64,000 nt of DNA from JBEKIK01 sp050013075 (GTDB lineage Bacteria > Planctomycetota > Planctomycetia > Pirellulales > Thermoguttaceae). Positions 59,376-64,000 of this stretch are shown here, piece by piece (the first letter of the stretch is position 1; every line of letters begins with the position of its first letter). The stretch lies in contig JBEKFZ010000010.1 in NCBI GenBank assembly GCA_050013075.1, positions 12,787 through 76,786 on the forward strand. The letters are read 5' to 3'. The notes below the pieces were generated by a model that saw only the letters and a list, made by a program, of their open reading frames with translations, made no database searches and was not told the origin of the DNA. The position numbers and the translations under genes were made by a program.

Positions 59376-61253
59376 ATGTTAAAGCGCAAGAGATCTTCCG
59401 ATAAATACGTTTCCCAGGCCCTATCAAGCGCCTTTATCCCGGCAGCGCTGCACTTACGCGCGCCGGCGGGAGTAGCGCTATTCGTCGTTGCCGTGTTCTT
59501 CGCGTATCGCCCCTCAATCAATGGCGGATTCATTTTGGACGACGACCGGCTTCTGACGGACAATGCTCTTATCAAAGCCCCGGACGGCCTGTACCGATTT
59601 TGGTGCACCACCAAATCTGACGACTACTGGCCGGTGACTTATACCGCCCTCTGGGTCGAATGGCGCCTGTGGGCGATGTACCCAACCGGCTACCACGTTA
59701 CCAATTTGATATTGCACATTGCCGAGGCCCTGCTGATTTGGATTATTTTGCGGAAATTGTCCATTCCCGGTGCATTTTTGGCGGCCATGATCTTCGCCGT
59801 CCACCCGGTAAACGTGGAATCCGTGGCCTGGATCGCCCAGCGGAAAAACACGATGGCGATGTTGTTTTTTTTGTTGTCGATTCTGTGGTATATAAAGGCC
59901 GCCATGCCCACGGCAAGCGCAGACATGGCGCCTGTACGTTCCCACGGCGGACCGTGGGAACGAGACAAAAATCACTCTCTACTCTCCACTCTCCACTCTC
60001 CACTTTGGTACTGGCTGAGTTTGACCGCCTTTGTGCTGGCGATGCTCGGCAAAGGATCGGCGGTGGTCTTGCCGGTGTTGCTGTTGGGAATTATCTGGTG
60101 GCTGCGTCCTTTGACAAGACGAGACCTGGTGCGAACCGCGCCGTTTTTCCTGGTTGCCGCGGTGCTGTCGATGGTGAACGTGTGGTTCCAAACGCACGGT
60201 TCTGGAGAAGTTCTCCGGATCGCCAGTTTTTTGGAGCGCGTGCTGGGAGCGGGCGGCGTGCTCTGGTTCTACCTGTATAAGGCGATTTTTCCGATCGATC
60301 TGGCGTTCGTCTATCCGCAGTGGCACATTGCGGCCGGCAACCCGCTATGGTGGCTGCCGCTTTTGGCGTCGTTGATGGTTACGGCCGTGCTTTGGCGGTA
60401 TAAAGCAACCTGGAGTCGGCCGTTTTTATTTGCCTGGGTGTTTTTCTGCGTGGCGCTGCTGCCGGTGATGGGCTTTACGGACGTGGGCTTCATGAAATAC
60501 TCGCTCGTGGCCGATCATTATCAACACATTGCAATTATTGGGATGATTGCCTTGGTGTCGGCGGGCTGGAGCGCATGGCACCGCCTTGCCTGTAGTGGAA
60601 TGCCTTGGTTAGCGACGCTTATCGCCGTTGCCGCGGCGGTGGCTTTCACATTTCTTACATACCGGCAAAACGAAATCTACCGCGACGCCGTAACTCTTTA
60701 TCAGGCGGCATTAGAAAAAAATCCGGGCTTTTGGATGGGTCGCGGCAATTTGGCTAGCGTATTGTACAAGGCAGGCCGAACGGAGGATGCGGTCGAACAG
60801 TACGAAAAAGCCGTGGCTCTGAATCCCGACTATTTCGAGGCCCATAACAACTTGGGCGCCATACTGGTCCAAATAGGTCGGCCTGAGCAGGCCATCGAAC
60901 ATTGCATGAAAGTCGTGTTGCTAAAACCCAACTACGCCGAACCCCACTATAACCTGGGCAACGCTTATAAAGCGGCGGGCTTATATCCACATGCCATCGA
61001 AGCTTATGGTCAAGCTTTACACTTGAAACCTGATCTTATCGAGGCATATTTCAATTTGGCGTTGGTGTATGCGGAAATTCATAAATCCTCCGAGGCCATC
61101 GACGCCGGTCAGAAGGCCCTGGAACTTGCCCGATCCAAGAATCAGACTGCCATGGCTAAAAAGATCGAAGATTGGTTGAATAACTACCGCGCCAGCCTGT
61201 TAGATAACCCTAACATGCCATCCTCTTCCCAAACCGCTCCTCCTCTGCCTTGA
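59376..61253 (+). CDS. TMTC-like membrane protein with C-terminal TPR repeats
   Basis: 625 residues. The N-terminal two-thirds has about 10 membrane helices and a PMT/TMTC-like luminal loop: 'SINGGFILDDDRLLTDNALI', 'YWPVTYTALWVEWRLWAMYPTGYHVTNLILH', 'FAVHPVNVESVAWIAQRKN'. Four TPR units follow (about 450-590, 'NLASVLYKAGRTEDAVEQYEKAVALNPDYFEAHNNLG'). TMTC proteins are O-mannosyltransferases in animals; bacterial relatives are assumed to be lipid-linked sugar transferases. Residues about 185-208 come from an in-frame repeat: a perfect CGTTCCCACGG/CCGTGGGAACG hairpin and CTCTCCA tandem units. No clear ribosome binding site. Confidence 0.78.
   Translation: MLKRKRSSDKYVSQALSSAFIPAALHLRAPAGVALFVVAVFFAYRPSINGGFILDDDRLLTDNALIKAPDGLYRFWCTTKSDDYWPVTYTALWVEWRLWAMYPTGYHVTNLILHIAEALLIWIILRKLSIPGAFLAAMIFAVHPVNVESVAWIAQRKNTMAMLFFLLSILWYIKAAMPTASADMAPVRSHGGPWERDKNHSLLSTLHSPLWYWLSLTAFVLAMLGKGSAVVLPVLLLGIIWWLRPLTRRDLVRTAPFFLVAAVLSMVNVWFQTHGSGEVLRIASFLERVLGAGGVLWFYLYKAIFPIDLAFVYPQWHIAAGNPLWWLPLLASLMVTAVLWRYKATWSRPFLFAWVFFCVALLPVMGFTDVGFMKYSLVADHYQHIAIIGMIALVSAGWSAWHRLACSGMPWLATLIAVAAAVAFTFLTYRQNEIYRDAVTLYQAALEKNPGFWMGRGNLASVLYKAGRTEDAVEQYEKAVALNPDYFEAHNNLGAILVQIGRPEQAIEHCMKVVLLKPNYAEPHYNLGNAYKAAGLYPHAIEAYGQALHLKPDLIEAYFNLALVYAEIHKSSEAIDAGQKALELARSKNQTAMAKKIEDWLNNYRASLLDNPNMPSSSQTAPPLP
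59937..60005. repeat. Dispersed hairpin and CTCTCCA tandem repeat inside a gene
   Basis: Perfect 11-base stem CGTTCCCACGG / CCGTGGGAACG at 59937-59962, then CTCTCCA units to 60005. Both keep the reading frame open. This sequence type is otherwise intergenic in the window. Confidence 0.75.
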
Positions 61254-61572
61254 TCATTGCCCTGTTTTGCCGATGGCCCTTGTTTATAATTAAACGCTAT
61301 AATGTAGTTGCGGATTGATTAATGCGGCAAAACTGCCCCCTATTTATGGTGGGTTGCATTTGGCAGTCGGACTTAACTTAACGCCACGTACCCGCAATAA
61401 AAGACATAACCGGCAAATCCATGACGGGTCCCTTAAACAAAGCGGCCGGCCTGATCGTAGGTAATCGTTATTCAAAGTGTTATAATAAAATAATAGTATT
61501 CGTAACTTTAATCAGGTCGCTTAAAAGACTGAAAACTCGAATTCTTTATCCTACTCCTCCTGGAAATGCACT
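61254..61572. other. Intergenic region
   Basis: About 320 AT-rich bases before the dehydratase gene; presumably holds its promoter. No gene or clear repeat seen. Confidence 0.45.
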
Positions 61573-63579
61573 GTGAACGAGACCGACCATAGCCGCTTGC
61601 ATGGACCTAGTGAATCGCCCCGCGCATCAGCCGAACAGGCAAACGAGCTTACCAGATTGCAGCGGTCGCTGTTATGCATTTTCGTGCTGATTCCGCTGTT
61701 TGTGGTGATTTATTTTCTCAGTTTCTGGCTGCGGACCGAGGGTAAACTCAGCAGCGATCAATGGATCGCCTTTTTATTGACCGTAACCGGGGTCGTGATG
61801 CTGAAGATGATGGTGTTTCTCTGGTTTCGCGTGCATCATATTTTGGGGCGTTATGTAACTTTCCAGGACTTAATCACACTGTTTTGGGCCGCCACGGTTA
61901 ACCAACTCGTTTTGGCCGTTATCATTTATTATTTGTTGCAGCTCGACTCCATCCCTCGCAGCGTGTTGCCTTTGGACTGGTTGTTGACCATCATGGCCGT
62001 CGGCGGCCTGTTGGCCGTTCTCCGCGTGTTGCACGAAAACAATTGGCCGCCGTTTGCCTTCTTTTCCAAAAAAAAAGTGCCCACCCTGATCGTGGGCGCA
62101 AACGAGGCCGGCGAATCGCTGCTTTATGCCATTGTGCGCAACCGCAAGATGCCCTATCACGTGGTCGGTTTCATCGATGAAGATCCCGAGCGCGTGGGTA
62201 CGCGCATCGGCAGTTCGCGCGTGCTGGGAACGCTGCCCGAAACCTGCCAAATCGCCGCCCATTACGGAGTCAATGAAATCCTCATAACCACCGGCGGACT
62301 TTCGGGCCGGCAGGTGCGGCGCTTGGTCGACGAAGCCCGCCAACGCCAGATGCAAGTGAAGGTCTTGCCCAGTTTCGAGGAACTCATCAGCGGACGATTG
62401 GCCGTGCAACCTCGGCCCGTGGCCATCGAAGACTTGTTGCGCCGCGAACCCGTAAAATTGGAGCTGGATAACATCCGCCAATGGATCGATAATCGCGTGC
62501 TCCTGGTCACCGGCAGCGCGGGCAGCATCGGCTCGGAAATCTGCCGCCAGTTGCTGCAATTCTCGCCCAAACGCCTGATAATGCTCGACCGCTGGGAAAC
62601 CGGACAATTTTATCTGGAACAGGAATTAAACCGGCAACGCCGCGACGTGCAAATTGACGTGCAAATCGCCGACCTCCTGAATGAAAAACGCGTGCGCGAG
62701 ATCCTGGAAAGCTGCCGGCCGGACATCATCTTCCACGCCGCCGCCTACAAGCACGTGCCCTTGATGGAAAAACACCCTTGCGAGGCCCTGCGAAACATCG
62801 TCCTCGCCACGCGCACCCTGGCCAATCTGGCAATGCAGTGCAAGGTCGATTCCTTTGTGATGGTTTCCACCGACAAGGCGGTTAATCCCACCAACGTAAT
62901 GGGCGCGTGCAAACGCGTGGCCGAACTCTACGTGCAGTCCCTGGCCGGACAGTCTTCTTGCCGCTTTGTCACGGTCCGATTCGGAAACGTGTTGGATTCC
63001 TCGGGCAGCGTGGTGCCGATCTTCCGGCAACAGATCGCCCGCGGCGGCCCGGTTACCGTGACCGATCCCGGCATAGTGCGATATTTCATGACCATTCCCG
63101 AGGCTTCCCGACTAGTGATCCAGGCCGGCATCATTGGCAACGGCGGCGAGATCCTCGTGCTGGACATGGGCGAGCCGATGCGGATTGTCGACTTGGCAAC
63201 CGATATGATTCGCCTTTCCGGCCTGGAAGTCGGCCGCGACGTCGAGATCGTTTTCATCGGTTTGCGTCCCGGCGAGAAACTCTTTGAAGAATTGCATTAC
63301 GCCGACGCGAAATATCTTCCTACCCGGCACCCCAAAATCCTGGTCCTCGGCGGCGGGCGCCGCGACCCCAAAGAACTCCACGCCTCGGTCGACAGGTTAC
63401 TAAATCTCGGCGATGACGATCCTTGGCTAATCGTGAATCATCTCCGCAAGTTGGTGCCCGAGTACAAACCCGGCGTCACTTCGCCTTATGCCGACAAGGC
63501 CTCGCCCTTAACGGCCGATTCGCACGAAACCCCAATCGAAACCGCTCCCAAATCCCCTCTCCCTCTGGGAGAGGGTTAG
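61573..63579 (+). CDS. Membrane-anchored nucleotide-sugar 4,6-dehydratase (FlaA1/CapD/WbpM type)
   Basis: 668 residues. Four membrane helices (about 35-150), a first Rossmann-like domain ('TLIVGANEAGESLLYAIVRN'), then the catalytic SDR domain: NAD motif VTGSAGSIGSEICRQLL (about 314-330), 'IIFHAAAYKHVPLMEKHPCEALRNIV', 'VMVSTDKAVNPTNVMGACKRVAELY' with the Met-x3-Lys pair of this family, 'VRFGNVLDSSGSVVPIF'. It makes a 4-keto-6-deoxy sugar nucleotide for surface polysaccharide. The start is GTG at 61573. The C-terminal SPLPLGEG and the stop codon come from a dispersed CCCTCTCCCTCTGGGAGAGG repeat. Confidence 0.92.
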   Translation: MNETDHSRLHGPSESPRASAEQANELTRLQRSLLCIFVLIPLFVVIYFLSFWLRTEGKLSSDQWIAFLLTVTGVVMLKMMVFLWFRVHHILGRYVTFQDLITLFWAATVNQLVLAVIIYYLLQLDSIPRSVLPLDWLLTIMAVGGLLAVLRVLHENNWPPFAFFSKKKVPTLIVGANEAGESLLYAIVRNRKMPYHVVGFIDEDPERVGTRIGSSRVLGTLPETCQIAAHYGVNEILITTGGLSGRQVRRLVDEARQRQMQVKVLPSFEELISGRLAVQPRPVAIEDLLRREPVKLELDNIRQWIDNRVLLVTGSAGSIGSEICRQLLQFSPKRLIMLDRWETGQFYLEQELNRQRRDVQIDVQIADLLNEKRVREILESCRPDIIFHAAAYKHVPLMEKHPCEALRNIVLATRTLANLAMQCKVDSFVMVSTDKAVNPTNVMGACKRVAELYVQSLAGQSSCRFVTVRFGNVLDSSGSVVPIFRQQIARGGPVTVTDPGIVRYFMTIPEASRLVIQAGIIGNGGEILVLDMGEPMRIVDLATDMIRLSGLEVGRDVEIVFIGLRPGEKLFEELHYADAKYLPTRHPKILVLGGGRRDPKELHASVDRLLNLGDDDPWLIVNHLRKLVPEYKPGVTSPYADKASPLTADSHETPIETAPKSPLPLGEG

Positions 63580-63588
63580 GGTGAGGGC
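63552..63588. repeat. CCCTCTCCCTCTGGGAGAGG hairpin repeat, overlapping a gene end
   Basis: A palindrome of the type also seen inside 49417-49592 and near 55210. The stop codon TAG of the dehydratase gene (63577-63579) lies in it. Confidence 0.7.
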
Positions 63589-63626
63589 GTTGCAGTATTC
63601 TCTAATCCATTTAAACTGTATTTATT

Positions 63627-63708
63627 AAGGGACTCTAACAATACCCAGCCACCCTCACCCCCGACCCCTCTCCCGCGAGCGGGCGAGGGGAGTATTGTTA
63701 GAGTCCTT
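63627..63708. repeat. MITE-like inverted-repeat element, family B (copy 2)
   Basis: Arms AAGGGACTCTAACAATACCC and GAGTATTGTTAGAGTCCTT; interior as in copy 1 at 5349-5447 but with a shorter centre. Confidence 0.8.
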
Positions 63709-63831
63709 AAGTCTCAGATAATGAATCTCGCGTTTTCGCCTCAGAGCCGGGCCGTATCGGGTGCGGAATTACCGGGGCGATACGCCCCGGCTCTGACTTT
63801 TCATGCGACATTCTTTTTCTGACACTCAATA
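63708..63831. repeat. MITE-like element, family A (copy 3)
   Basis: Core hairpin TCAGAGCCGGG...CCCCGGCTCTGA at 63741-63796, with flanks TCTCAGATAATGAATCTCG and GACATTCTTTTTCTGACACT similar to copy 2 at 29693-29820. Confidence 0.75.
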
Positions 63832-63832
63832 G

Positions 63833-63892
63833 CCCCCGGTGATCACATCGGGGGTTTTTTGTTGCGGCTTTGTCCCGCGCCAGGGTGTAAAT
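63833..63892. repeat. Dispersed repeat, family D (copy 2) with terminator-like hairpin
   Basis: Stem CCCCCGGTG / CATCGGGGG followed by TTTTTT, then GTTGCGGCTTTGTCCCGCG and CCAGGG, as at 6676-6775. Confidence 0.7.
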
Positions 63893-64000
63893 CTCATGCT
63901 AGCACGGCCTGTATGCCCTAATTTCTGATATTGTTGACTATGGGCATATATAATAAATTATTATTACGTTCCCGGTAATTTCGGGATTGCGCGTCAAGGA

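Larger units (their letters stand above)
63580..64000. other. Intergenic stack of dispersed repeats
   Basis: From left to right: the end of the CCCTCTCCC hairpin, family B copy 2, family A copy 3, family D copy 2, then about 110 AT-rich bases to the window end. No gene seen. Confidence 0.7.

Overview
The window looks like a chromosomal segment of a planctomycete (phylum Planctomycetota), probably of the Pirellulales type. This is inferred from gene content: a PEP-CTERM glucanase, a DUF1080 protein, secreted HEAT-repeat and DUF11-repeat proteins, Cys-rich outer-membrane barrels, a plant/spirochete-type 6-phosphofructokinase, autotransporter-repeat proteins and many dispersed hairpin repeats. 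No species can be named from the sequence. Most genes are single or in two- to three-gene runs. No prophage, insertion-sequence transposase or CRISPR array was seen.

Layout. 1-5161: end of hpt, then the LPS branch kdsD-kdsC-large Lpt-like protein on the minus strand. 5669-8375: class II aldolase and an outer-membrane barrel protein. 8466-10345: beta-CASP metallo-hydrolase and sugar isomerase/epimerase-like protein. 10578-11316: a toxin-antitoxin pair split by a small duplicative insertion. 11644-12678: an orphan, AT-richer, possibly HNH-like protein. 13091-13450: tmRNA. 13589-18527: orphan PAS histidine kinase, DUF1080 protein, giant ankyrin protein, sugar epimerase. 18544-24815: WecB, RpiB, tRNA-Leu(UAG), PIN toxin-antitoxin, L33, RecJ, Pcm. 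24816-29399: two secreted beta-glucanases (GH128-like and GH16). 29852-34773: HEAT protein, secreted unknown, phosphofructokinase and AI-2E-type permease. 35245-40780: RND efflux adaptor and pump, plus a paralogue of the secreted unknown. 41020-44811: NTF2-like secreted protein, Cys-rich barrel protein, glycine-zipper lipoprotein. 44938-50381: RecQ, FtsH and a UVR-motif protein. 50465-56236: retropepsin-like protein, lipase-like lipoprotein, membrane protein, KAS III and a gluzincin-like secreted peptidase. 56723-63579: DUF11-repeat protein, TMTC-like TPR membrane protein and a FlaA1/CapD-type nucleotide-sugar dehydratase. The last 400 bases are a stack of dispersed repeats.

Functionally, the genes group around the cell envelope (KDO synthesis, a possible Lpt bridge protein, WecB, CapD-type dehydratase, barrels, efflux), central sugar metabolism (aldolase, phosphofructokinase, RpiB), beta-1,3-glucan degradation, and DNA/RNA/protein quality control (RecJ, RecQ, beta-CASP enzyme, tmRNA, FtsH, Pcm).

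The most distinctive features are: the 1004-residue Lpt-like protein at the LptC/LptA position next to kdsDC; a toxin-antitoxin operon split by an insertion with 31-bp flanking duplications; an RND pump with an apparent extra pair of membrane segments; a Cys-rich linker shared by two unrelated barrels; and at least six families of MITE-like or hairpin repeats, some of which run into coding sequence and supply stop codons or internal residues.
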